Positions 1 through 7,363 of a DNA stretch of 19,150 nt are shown one piece after another. Numbering within the stretch: the first letter of the stretch is position 1; each line of letters begins with the position of its first letter. This stretch comes from an uncultured Lachnoanaerobaculum sp. (GTDB lineage Bacteria > Bacillota > Clostridia > Lachnospirales > Lachnospiraceae). Position numbers and translations under genes: made by a program. The stretch is taken from NCBI RefSeq assembly GCF_938015485.1, contig NZ_CALLVU010000136.1, positions 1-19,150 of the forward strand. The letters are read 5' to 3'. The notes under the pieces are model-generated. The model made no database searches, was not told the DNA's origin, and worked only from the letters and a program-made list of their open reading frames with translations.

Positions 1-1
1 C

Positions 2-1021
2 CTACTCATTTTCATAGGAGCAAATATTTATAATAACATATATGCAAATACAGTAGAAAGCTATCAAATGATGTACCCAAATGACTTTGTTATAGAGAGC
101 TATTCTGTGCCAAATACCTTGATTGAAAGCCTGAAAAATTCAAAAATTCCTATGGATATATCTACACTGGAGGTTTCGGAAATAAAAAATAACCAAAATA
201 TAGGTAATATAAGATGTGTAGATATTGAACGCTATAATACCTTTCGCAATAAAAATTGGACTCTAAAGAGTGGAGAGATAATAGGGATTGAATTGAAATT
301 GGAGGAAGATTTTGAGGCGTTAAATGGAGACAGTTTTATATCAATTTACACTATGAACGGACAACAATTTGACTATAGTATTAAAAGCGGATATTGGGAA
401 AATATATTTGGAGTATTTGAAAATTATGGAAATGAATATATGTTTTTGATGAATCACAGAGACTATGAGGATATCAGCAGACATGGACAGAATAAACATA
501 TTATATTTGTAAATGCAAAAGAGCATGGAGATCAAAATCGTATTAAACAAGTACTGAATAATTACGAACAACAAGATGAAACGAAAGTAAGAATATATGA
601 AAAGGATAAATATGTAGAAATAAATAGAAATGTAATACTTTGTATGCTTATTGTCTTTGTATTGGTAGCCATTGTAATCACCATCTTTAAGAATAGTGCA
701 ATCTATATAAATACATTTAGTCAGATGGATTATTTATCGGAAAAATACAAGGCGTATTATATTATGGGCATGAACAAGAAGACTATTGCTAATACTGCCA
801 CAAGAGAACTTCGATTGCCTTTTCTGATTCCTGTGATATTAGCATGTATATTATCCATGATGTATCTTTATATACTATCCGGTGTCAATATGGTAGAGCA
901 GAGAAGTCAGATTTACACTTTTTTTGCAATATTTATAGGTGGATATTTAATATTGGAATATATTTACTATAAAATACTTAAAAAACAATTTATTTCTTGT
1001 ATTTTAAGGCGATTAGGATAG
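2..1021 (+). CDS. FtsX-like ABC transporter permease, C-terminal part (5' end outside window)
   Basis: The reading frame is open from the first bases, so the true start lies upstream and the ATG at 68 is probably internal. About 339 residues are visible. A short hydrophobic stretch at the left edge is followed by a long polar segment (roughly visible residues 25-205), as expected for the extracellular domain of FtsX/MacB/BceB-type permeases. Three hydrophobic segments follow, near visible residues 211-229, 273-293 and 304-323. Between the first two is the cytoplasmic stretch YYIMGMNKKTI, which resembles the coupling region of FtsX-domain permeases. The stop codon is 9 bases before the ATPase ATG, so the two form one operon and presumably one exporter or resistance-type transporter. 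Substrate is unknown; bacteriocin, antimicrobial peptide or lipoprotein transport are family-based possibilities. Codon use is very AT-rich compared with the genes after 3100. Confidence 0.75.
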   Translation, partial: LLIFIGANIYNNIYANTVESYQMMYPNDFVIESYSVPNTLIESLKNSKIPMDISTLEVSEIKNNQNIGNIRCVDIERYNTFRNKNWTLKSGEIIGIELKLEEDFEALNGDSFISIYTMNGQQFDYSIKSGYWENIFGVFENYGNEYMFLMNHRDYEDISRHGQNKHIIFVNAKEHGDQNRIKQVLNNYEQQDETKVRIYEKDKYVEINRNVILCMLIVFVLVAIVITIFKNSAIYINTFSQMDYLSEKYKAYYIMGMNKKTIANTATRELRLPFLIPVILACILSMMYLYILSGVNMVEQRSQIYTFFAIFIGGYLILEYIYYKILKKQFISCILRRLG

Positions 1022-1030
1022 GTGGGATAT

Positions 1031-1801
1031 ATGAACGAAGTTATAAAGGCTGTTAATTTAACCAAAATATATAATAAGAGTGATAAGAAGAAAAGGGAAA
1101 AAATATCTGTTAATTTAAATCAAGTCTTAAATGGTGTCAGTTTAGAGGTGTATCATGGGGACTTTATTAGCATTATGGGAAAATCAGGTTGTGGAAAAAC
1201 TACTTTATTAAAAATACTTGGAGGGATTGAAGAGGCAACTACCGGAAGCGCAATTGTTGGAGATATTAATTTAAGTAGTTGTTCTGATGAAATATTATCA
1301 GATGTTAGACAAAAAATAGTGGGATTTGTGTTTCAAGAATTTTATCTGGTAGATAGTCTGACTTTAAAAGAGAATATTCTATTACCTTTATATATAAGTA
1401 ATAAGCCGTATAGAGAGATTGAATCATTAATATTAGAAAATGCAAAAAGGTTTGAGATTGATAAAATTTTAGACAAATATCCAACAGAAGTATCAGGTGG
1501 TGAAAAACAAAGAACTGCAATATGTAGAGCAATTATAAACGAACCTAAGATAATATTAGCAGATGAACCTACCGGGAATTTAGATAGCATTAATTCTGAA
1601 ATTGTAATAAAATATTTTGAAAGATTAAACTTAGAAGAAAATCGTACTATTTTAATGGTAACACATGATCCTACAATAGCAAGTTATAGTAAAAAAGTGT
1701 TATTAATGAAAGATGGGGCTATAGTAAAACAAATTGAAAAAGAAGATGGAGAAGATAAAAAAATTTTCATACAGAGAATTGTAGAGATAATGGACTATTG
1801 A
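1031..1801 (+). CDS. ABC transporter ATP-binding protein (MacB/LolD/BceA type)
   Basis: Cytoplasmic ATPase partner of the preceding FtsX-type permease. All nucleotide-binding motifs are present: Walker A GKSGCGKTT near residue 50, Q-loop VFQEF near 100, signature VSGGEKQR near 154, Walker B IILADEPTGNLD near 174, and H-loop VTHD near 210. The EPTGNLD form is typical of the MacB/LolD/BceA group that works with FtsX-type permeases, which agrees with the neighbour. I chose the ATG at 1031 because it has AGGTGGG just upstream; an in-frame GTG at 1022 would put that ribosome binding site inside the gene. Length is about 256 residues, slightly long for the group, owing to a basic insertion near residues 17-30 before the Walker A strand. 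A terminator hairpin follows about 75 bases downstream. Local base composition is extreme (13 G/C in bases 1381-1440). Function of the exported substrate is not visible. Confidence 0.85.
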   Translation: MNEVIKAVNLTKIYNKSDKKKREKISVNLNQVLNGVSLEVYHGDFISIMGKSGCGKTTLLKILGGIEEATTGSAIVGDINLSSCSDEILSDVRQKIVGFVFQEFYLVDSLTLKENILLPLYISNKPYREIESLILENAKRFEIDKILDKYPTEVSGGEKQRTAICRAIINEPKIILADEPTGNLDSINSEIVIKYFERLNLEENRTILMVTHDPTIASYSKKVLLMKDGAIVKQIEKEDGEDKKIFIQRIVEIMDY

Positions 1802-1874
1802 TGATATTGTAATAAGAATATAACAATGGATATATAAATTTATTTAAATATAAAAAACTTAGAGTAAATAAAAG

Positions 1875-1908
1875 TCCACCGATGACGTACTGCATTGGTG
1901 GATTTTTT
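1875..1908 (+). terminator. Rho-independent terminator between convergent genes
   Basis: A 10-bp stem (1875-1884 with 1893-1902, one G-T wobble) closes an 8-base loop and is followed by six T residues at 1903-1908. On the minus strand the same stem is followed by a weaker T-rich run, so it may also serve the convergent AraC-type gene ending at 1943. Confidence 0.8.
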
Positions 1909-1942
1909 GCATATAGGAACATATTTTAAATTAATAATAATA

Positions 1943-2890
1943 TCATTCTTTCAAATTCTCTTCATAATATTTTTCAAGTTCCGACAAAAATTTGCTCTGT
2001 GGTACATGTGTCTGCACAGTCATATACGGCTGGTCTGTAAGTGGAAGTTCAATACTATCCATATTTTTTCTGTATTCCTGTAAATCTACTCCCATTTTTT
2101 CTTTAAACATTCTATTTAAATATCTGCTGTCGGAAAAACCGGTTTCACAACAAATATCATTTATTCTAAGATTGGTCTTGGTAATCAATGAGAATGCATG
2201 GTCAAATCTGATGCTGTTTAAATATGCAGTAAAAGTCATTCCTGTCATCTTCTTTATAAAATGTGATATATAGTATGTGGACAAAGATTCTAAATTAGCT
2301 ATATCTGTAAGTGATATATTTTCGGCATGATGTTCAAAAATAAAGTCTGTAATTTTTTGAAGATGCTTTGCCTTTGATTTACTTTGCTTTGTACTTTGTT
2401 CATCAATAAACGGATTGGCTACTTTAGTAAGTTGATATATGAGATCCAGTACCTTTGCAGCTGCACCGATTTCAGTAAAAGCAGTATCACTTGCATAACA
2501 CATGGCACACTCAAAAACAGTTTTATACAGTGAATTATATTTTTTATCATATATTATATGGTTTGTTTTATAAATTATATCAGGACCGATATTTTTATAT
2601 AAAGCGTGATTTATCAAAAATATAACTATTTTATTGTGTTTTTTATGGCTGTAGAATGAATGCGGCTGATATCTGTTGACTATGTAGATATCATTTTTCT
2701 TTAGAGAAAACACTTCATTATCAATCACAAGATCGATACTGCCGTCAAGAAGCATACCGATTTCCAAATCGGAGTGACAGTGTACACATCTTGAAAGTAT
2801 CTCAATCATTAACATAGCAAGTGAATTTGTTTTTGTATGTCTGATAATCTCATATTCTGTTTTTATACTTTTGTTGAAGTCAAAATCCAT
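1943..2890 (-). CDS. AraC-family transcriptional regulator, probable sugar-responsive
   Basis: Predicted cytoplasmic DNA-binding regulator of 315 residues. The N-terminal part looks like a cupin sensor: HCHSDLEIGMLLDGSIDL near 37-54 and YIVNRYQPHSF near 69-79. The C-terminal part (about 180-275) carries two helix-turn-helix motifs of the AraC type, with ISLTDIANLESLSTYYISHF as the first and INDICCETGFSDSRYLNRMF as the second. I start it at 2890, where AAGGA sits six bases upstream on the minus strand; longer in-frame starts (2920, and a TTG at 2959) lack a good ribosome binding site. It is divergent from xylA, the usual place for a pathway regulator, and the intergenic gap has a direct repeat overlapping its own promoter. 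Inference: it controls xylA and the transporter, perhaps also itself. The ligand is not known; AraC proteins of this build usually bind a sugar in the cupin. No odd residues stand out. Confidence 0.85.
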   Translation of the reverse strand: MDFDFNKSIKTEYEIIRHTKTNSLAMLMIEILSRCVHCHSDLEIGMLLDGSIDLVIDNEVFSLKKNDIYIVNRYQPHSFYSHKKHNKIVIFLINHALYKNIGPDIIYKTNHIIYDKKYNSLYKTVFECAMCYASDTAFTEIGAAAKVLDLIYQLTKVANPFIDEQSTKQSKSKAKHLQKITDFIFEHHAENISLTDIANLESLSTYYISHFIKKMTGMTFTAYLNSIRFDHAFSLITKTNLRINDICCETGFSDSRYLNRMFKEKMGVDLQEYRKNMDSIELPLTDQPYMTVQTHVPQSKFLSELEKYYEENLKE

Positions 2891-2982
2891 AAAAAATCCT
2901 TGTATTATAAAATCCGGCATTTTAAAAACCAAGTAAAAATTTTTTGTTTTTGATGCCAATTCAAGTATATTTCAAACTATAT

Positions 2983-2991
2983 ATTATAGCA
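2983..2991 (-). promoter_or_regulatory. Candidate extended -10 promoter of the AraC-type gene
   Basis: Read on the minus strand the bases are TGCTATAAT, a perfect extended -10 element. It lies about 90 bases upstream of the chosen start at 2890. No convincing -35 box is seen. It overlaps the first copy of the TAGCAATAT repeat. Confidence 0.5.
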
Positions 2992-3020
2992 ATATAAAAT
3001 AGCAATATTAACATCAATAT
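2987..3020. promoter_or_regulatory. Possible AraC-type operator: direct repeats
   Basis: TAGCAATAT occurs at 2987-2995 and again at 3000-3008, 13 bases apart, with a weaker partial copy TCAATAT at 3014-3020. The repeats overlap the regulator's candidate -10 and lie about 20 bases upstream of the xylA -35. AraC proteins commonly bind direct repeats, so this may be the site of both autoregulation and xylA control. The region is very AT-rich, so chance is possible. Confidence 0.35.
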
Positions 3021-3038
3021 ATAACAAGATTACCAACA

Positions 3039-3066
3039 TTTACATATAAAAAACGGTTATTATAGT
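3039..3066 (+). promoter_or_regulatory. Candidate promoter of xylA
   Basis: TTTACA (3039-3044) and TATAGT (3061-3066) are separated by 16 bases; each differs by one base from the sigma-A consensus. Transcription would start about 60 bases before the xylA ATG. No clear cre site was found between here and the gene. Confidence 0.45.
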
Positions 3067-3135
3067 TATACATGGAAAGAAGAGTGTGGAATAAAGAACA
3101 ACATTATATTTATTATTTTTAAAGGAGAGATATTT

Positions 3136-4455
3136 ATGAAAGAATTTTTTCCAAGTATACCAACTATAAAGTTTGAAGGTAAAGACAGTAAAAATCCGCT
3201 AAGCTTCAAATATTATGATGCAAAAAGAGTGATAATGGGTAAGACAATGGAAGAGCATTTATCATTTGCTATGGCATGGTGGCATAATCTTTGTGCATGC
3301 GGTGTAGACATGTTCGGACAGGGTACTATAGATAAATCATTCGGAGCTCTACCGGGTACAATGGAGCATGCAAAGGCTAAAGTGGATGCAGGAATTGAAT
3401 TTATGCAAAAACTTGGAATAAAGTATTATTGTTTCCACGATACGGATATTGTACCTGAGGATCAGGAAGACATCAATGTTACAAATGCAAGATTAGATGA
3501 GATTACAGATTATATTTTGGAAAAGACTAAGGGCACAGATATTAAATGTCTTTGGACAACCTGCAATATGTTCAGTAATCCGAGATTTATGAACGGTGCC
3601 GGAAGCTCAAACAGTGCGGATGTATTCTGCTTTGCAGCCGCACAGGCTAAAAAAGGTCTTGAAAATGCGGTAAAGCTTGGAGCAAAGGGTTTTGTATTCT
3701 GGGGCGGTAGAGAAGGCTATGAGACACTTCTGAATACAGATATGAAACTTGAAGAAGAGAATATAGCGACACTCTTTACAATGTGCAGAGATTATGGCAG
3801 AAGTATCGGATTTAAGGGGGATTTCTATATTGAGCCGAAGCCGAAGGAGCCTATGAAACATCAGTATGACTTTGATGCGGCAACCGCAATAGGTTTTTTA
3901 AGAAAATATGGTCTTGATAAGGACTTTAAAATGAATATTGAAGCAAATCACGCTACACTGGCAGGACATACCTTCCAGCATGAGCTTAGAGTATGTGCGG
4001 TAAACGGTATGATGGGCTCTGTGGATGCCAATCAGGGTGATACATTGCTTGGATGGGATACCGACCAATTCCCTACAAATGTCTATGACACTACCTTGGC
4101 CATGTATGAAATATTGAAGGCAGGCGGACTTCGCGGAGGCTTAAACTTTGATTCAAAGAACCGCAGACCAAGCAATACAGCTGATGATATGTTCTACGGA
4201 TTTATAGCAGGTATGGATGCCTTTGCACTTGGACTTATTAAAGCGGCGGAAATTATAGAAGACGGAAGAATAGATGAGTTTGTGAAGGAAAGATATTCAA
4301 GCTATAATTCGGGAATAGGTGAAAAGATAAGAAACAGAGCCGTTACATTGGTAGAGTGTGCGGAGTATGCGGCTAAGTTAAAGAAGCCTGAGCTTCCTGA
4401 TTCAGGCAAGCAGGAATATCTTGAGAGTGTGGTAAATAATATATTGTTCGGATAA
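3136..4455 (+). CDS. xylA: Xylose isomerase
   Basis: Cytoplasmic enzyme interconverting D-xylose and D-xylulose (also D-glucose and D-fructose at lower efficiency). The 439-residue length is that of class II xylose isomerases. Catalytic and metal-binding residues can be placed: His101 and Asp104 in CFHDTDIVPE; Glu233 and Lys235 in IEPKPKEP; Glu269 and His272 in NIEANHATLAGHTFQHEL; Asp297 in VDANQGD; Asp308 and Asp310 in GWDTDQFPTN; Asp339 in GLNFDSK. Two tryptophans (MAWWHN, residues 48-49) line the usual substrate pocket. AAAGGAGAG lies about nine bases before the ATG. It is the first gene of a run with chvE-mmsA-mmsB and is divergent from an AraC-type regulator. The combination of an isomerase with a ChvE-type transporter suggests pentose uptake and entry into the pentose phosphate pathway; the xylulokinase expected to follow is not in the window. 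Confidence 0.97.
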   Translation: MKEFFPSIPTIKFEGKDSKNPLSFKYYDAKRVIMGKTMEEHLSFAMAWWHNLCACGVDMFGQGTIDKSFGALPGTMEHAKAKVDAGIEFMQKLGIKYYCFHDTDIVPEDQEDINVTNARLDEITDYILEKTKGTDIKCLWTTCNMFSNPRFMNGAGSSNSADVFCFAAAQAKKGLENAVKLGAKGFVFWGGREGYETLLNTDMKLEEENIATLFTMCRDYGRSIGFKGDFYIEPKPKEPMKHQYDFDAATAIGFLRKYGLDKDFKMNIEANHATLAGHTFQHELRVCAVNGMMGSVDANQGDTLLGWDTDQFPTNVYDTTLAMYEILKAGGLRGGLNFDSKNRRPSNTADDMFYGFIAGMDAFALGLIKAAEIIEDGRIDEFVKERYSSYNSGIGEKIRNRAVTLVECAEYAAKLKKPELPDSGKQEYLESVVNNILFG

Positions 4456-4460
4456 TAATA

Positions 4461-4480
4461 AAAATGATTAATATCATTTT
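4461..4480 (+). other. Intergenic hairpin between xylA and chvE
   Basis: A perfect 8-bp stem (4461-4468 with 4473-4480) around a 4-base loop, with no T-run behind it. It ends 10 bases before the AGGAGG of chvE (4491-4495 region). It is too weak and lacks the U-tract for a strong terminator; a role in mRNA end protection or processing is an inference. Confidence 0.45.
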
Positions 4481-4500
4481 GAAATGTTAAGGAGGAAGTT

Positions 4501-5700
4501 ATGAAATTGAAGAAATTATGTGCTTTTGTATTGGCCGGTATGATGGCAGTGTCATTGGCAGCATGTACAGACGGAAACGGACCTGAGCCGTCAAAGGATG
4601 CACAGTCACAGACTGAGAGTTCAAATGCGGAGAGCGGTTCACAAAAGACGGATGCAAAGGGAAATAAGATAGGTATTTCAATGCCTACAAAGTCACTTGA
4701 GAGATGGAACAGAGACGGTTCATACTTAGAGAAAGAGTTTGAGAAAGCCGGATATAATGTATCTTTGACATACTCAGACAATAAGATTGACCAGCAGGTA
4801 AAGGATATAGAGGGGCTTATTGCGGACAAGGTTGACCTTTTGGTAGTTGCGGCAATTGACGGAGAGTCATTAGCACAGGTATTATCTGAGGCAAAGAATC
4901 AGAATATTCCTGTTATTGCTTACGACAGACTTATTATGAACACAGATGCCATATCATATTATGTATCATTTGATAATTATACTGTAGGAAAACTTCAGGG
5001 AGAGTTTGTAGCAGATAAACTTGGACTTGCAAACGCAGGAGATAAAAAGTTTAACATTGAATTTACAGGTGGAGATCCGGCCGACAATAATGCGACATTT
5101 TTCTTCAACGGAGCAATGGACGTTATAAAGCCTTATATAGATAAGGGAACCGTAGTGGTACCGTCAGGTCAGACTACATTTGAACAGGTGGGAACAGCGC
5201 AGTGGGATACTTCAAAAGCTTTGTCAAGATTCCAAAATATTTTAGGCTCTTATTATTCAAACGGAACAAGGCTTGATGCTGCGATATGTTCAAATGACTC
5301 AACAGCACTTGGAGTTACTCAAGCAATTCAATCAGATTATGCCGGAAACAATGAAATCATTATCACAGGACAAGACGGTGATGAGGCAAATCTGGCAAAT
5401 ATTATAGACGGCAAGCAGACAATGACAGTATATAAGGCAGTTGCAAATGAAGCGGTTGCTACACTTAATTTGGGAGAAGCTATACTAAAAGGTGAGAAAC
5501 CGGATGCATCATTGATTGAGAAGTCAGGCTGGAGCTTTGATTGTACATATGATACATCATCATATAATAACGGTTCTGCCGTAATACCTTCATATCTTTT
5601 AGTTCCGGTAACAGTTACCAAAGACAATATTCAAAAGGAATTGATTGATACAGGCTATTATACAATGGGAAGTGACGGATACCCACATCCTGTACAGTAA
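4501..5700 (+). CDS. chvE: Multiple-monosaccharide ABC transporter, sugar-binding lipoprotein (ChvE type)
   Basis: Extracellular membrane-anchored sugar-binding protein of 399 residues. Residues 1-22 form a lipoprotein signal ending in the lipobox SLAAC with Cys22 as the lipidated residue, followed by a Ser/Glu-rich linker to about residue 55. The mature part is a type I periplasmic-binding fold resembling Agrobacterium ChvE: ISMPTKSLERWNRDG near 59-73, PVIAYDRLIMNTD near 138-150, FTGGDPADNNATFFFNGAMD near 190, and near the C-terminus VIPSYLLVPVTVTKDN. ChvE binds several aldoses (glucose, galactose, xylose, arabinose), so the sugar cannot be fixed by sequence alone; xylA next door favours xylose. 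AGGAGG is five bases before the ATG. It lies 45 bases after xylA and is separated from mmsA by a strong hairpin, a common arrangement for making more binding protein than membrane components. Confidence 0.9.
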   Translation: MKLKKLCAFVLAGMMAVSLAACTDGNGPEPSKDAQSQTESSNAESGSQKTDAKGNKIGISMPTKSLERWNRDGSYLEKEFEKAGYNVSLTYSDNKIDQQVKDIEGLIADKVDLLVVAAIDGESLAQVLSEAKNQNIPVIAYDRLIMNTDAISYYVSFDNYTVGKLQGEFVADKLGLANAGDKKFNIEFTGGDPADNNATFFFNGAMDVIKPYIDKGTVVVPSGQTTFEQVGTAQWDTSKALSRFQNILGSYYSNGTRLDAAICSNDSTALGVTQAIQSDYAGNNEIIITGQDGDEANLANIIDGKQTMTVYKAVANEAVATLNLGEAILKGEKPDASLIEKSGWSFDCTYDTSSYNNGSAVIPSYLLVPVTVTKDNIQKELIDTGYYTMGSDGYPHPVQ

Positions 5701-5735
5701 ATATTTATACTCTAGGTTTTCTTAGTAGTACATTA

Positions 5736-5760
5736 TTGGAGGCAAAGCATTTGCCTCCAA
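5736..5760 (+). other. Strong intergenic hairpin after chvE
   Basis: TTGGAGGCAA (5736-5745) pairs perfectly with TTGCCTCCAA (5751-5760) around the loop AGCAT, giving a 10-11 bp GC-containing stem with no T-run. It sits between the binding-protein gene and the ATPase gene. Such hairpins often protect the 3' end of the upstream message; partial termination is a second possibility. Confidence 0.65.
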
Positions 5761-5799
5761 AATCATAACATTGGCATATTTGTCGGAAAGGCGGATATA

Positions 5800-7353
5800 T
5801 TGAAAGATTATATTTTGGAAATGAAAAATATTACAAAGGAATATCCCGGAGTGAAGGCTTTAGATAATGTCAATCTAAAAATTGAAAGAGCCTGTATACA
5901 TGCGTTGGTAGGAGAGAACGGTGCCGGAAAGTCAACACTTATGAATATTCTTTCAGGTACAATACCGTATAATGAGTACTCCGGTCAGATTCTTTATAAT
6001 AATAAAGAGTGTAAATTTCAAAAGATACATGACAGCGAAAACCTAGGTATTGTAATAATACATCAAGAGCTTGCATTGATTCCGGAGCTTACAATAGCTG
6101 AAAATATGTTCCTTGGCAATGAAAGAAAAAAAAAGTTCGGTATTATAGACTGGAATGAAACATTTCATCAGGCTGCTGTTGCGATGAAGGCGGTAGGATT
6201 GGAAGAGAGCACACAATCTCTGATAAAGGATATCGGAACAGGGAAACAACAACTTGTAGAAATCGCAAAGGCAATATCAAAGAATGTAAAGCTTTTGATA
6301 TTAGATGAACCTACTTCATCACTTAATGATGAGGATTCGAAGATGTTACTCGATATGCTTATTCGTTTTAAAAAGGAAAAGGGAATAACTTCAATAATAA
6401 TCACACATAAATTGCAGGAAGTTGCATATGTTGCCGATGAGATAACAGTGATAAGAGACGGTATGACTATAGAGACTATAGATAATTCCAATCATTCTAT
6501 AAATGAAGAACGAATAATAAAAGGTATGGTAGGACGTGAATTGGAGGACAGATATCCGAAGAGAGACCATATAATAAGTGATGAAATAATGTTTGAAGCC
6601 AAAGATTGGACTGTATATCATCCTATATATACAGAAAAGTGTGTTGTAGATAATATAAGTTTTCATGTTAAGAAGGGCGAAGTTGTCGGATTTTCAGGGC
6701 TGCAGGGAGCCGGAAGAACCGAGCTTGCGAAGTCGCTTTTCGGTAAAAGCTATGGAAGCCGTATTTCAGGAAAAGAATTTATCGCAAATAAAGAAGTGTT
6801 CCTTAACAGTGCCAGAGATGCTATTGTAAACGGTTTGGCATATGTTACAGAAGATAGAAAAACTGACGGACTTATACTTTCAGAATCAATTGCAAAGAAT
6901 ACTACACTTGCCCGAATGGAGAAGATAGCCGATAAAAAAGGTATTGTTGATATATCAAAGGAAAATACCGTTGCAAAAGAATATGTAAAAGCAATGAAAA
7001 CCAAGACGCCGTCTATATATCAAAAGGTAGGGAATTTGTCAGGCGGAAATCAACAAAAAGTGTTACTGGCAAAGTGGATGTTTGCAGGTCCGGAGGTTTT
7101 ATTCCTTGATGAACCCACAAGAGGAATAGATGTGGGAGCAAAATATGAGATTTACTCCATTATAAATGATATGGTAAAGGAAGGTAAATCGGTTGTGATG
7201 ATTTCTTCAGATCTTACAGAGCTTTTAGGTATGTGTGACAGGATATATGTTATGAATGCCGGAAAGATAACAGGTGAATTCAGTGCCGAGGAAGCAACAC
7301 AAGAAAAAATAATGAGTACAATACTAAAATCTGATTGTGCTGTGGTTAAATAG
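5800..7353 (+). CDS. mmsA: Multiple-monosaccharide ABC transporter, ATP-binding protein (MmsA/GguA)
   Basis: Cytoplasmic ATPase of 517 residues with two fused nucleotide-binding domains, as in the RbsA/XylG/GguA group. Domain 1: Walker A GENGAGKST near 38-46, Walker B LLILDEPTSSLND near 165-177, and H-loop ITHK near 201-204. Its signature is the unusual DIGTGKQQ (144-151), a form found in this subfamily. Domain 2: degenerate Walker A SGLQGAGRTE near 299-308 with Arg306 in place of Lys, signature NLSGGNQQK near 412-420, and Walker B VLFLDEPTRGID near 433-444. Such asymmetry is normal for carbohydrate-uptake (CUT2) ATPases, so only one site is expected to be fully active. The start is a TTG at 5800 because AAAGGCGG ends five bases before it; the ATG at 5821 has only a weak site and would trim the first strand. 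Its stop codon overlaps the ribosome binding site of mmsB. Confidence 0.92.
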   Translation: MKDYILEMKNITKEYPGVKALDNVNLKIERACIHALVGENGAGKSTLMNILSGTIPYNEYSGQILYNNKECKFQKIHDSENLGIVIIHQELALIPELTIAENMFLGNERKKKFGIIDWNETFHQAAVAMKAVGLEESTQSLIKDIGTGKQQLVEIAKAISKNVKLLILDEPTSSLNDEDSKMLLDMLIRFKKEKGITSIIITHKLQEVAYVADEITVIRDGMTIETIDNSNHSINEERIIKGMVGRELEDRYPKRDHIISDEIMFEAKDWTVYHPIYTEKCVVDNISFHVKKGEVVGFSGLQGAGRTELAKSLFGKSYGSRISGKEFIANKEVFLNSARDAIVNGLAYVTEDRKTDGLILSESIAKNTTLARMEKIADKKGIVDISKENTVAKEYVKAMKTKTPSIYQKVGNLSGGNQQKVLLAKWMFAGPEVLFLDEPTRGIDVGAKYEIYSIINDMVKEGKSVVMISSDLTELLGMCDRIYVMNAGKITGEFSAEEATQEKIMSTILKSDCAVVK

Positions 7354-7363
7354 GAGGTTAAAG

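Noticed and set aside
1992..2273. Plus-strand open frame of 93 residues within the AraC-type gene
   Set aside because: Antisense to the helix-turn-helix coding region, Cys- and Phe-rich with no protein-like pattern.
2891..2959. N-terminal extension of the AraC-type protein from a TTG at 2959
   Set aside because: It lacks a ribosome binding site, whereas 2890 has AAGGA at good spacing.
3001..3135. Catabolite-repression (cre) site before xylA
   Set aside because: No stretch close to the TGNAARCGNNNNCA pattern was found.
4302..4829. Minus-strand open frame of 175 residues across the xylA-chvE junction
   Set aside because: It lies antisense to two well supported genes, has no ribosome binding site and looks like a compositional shadow.
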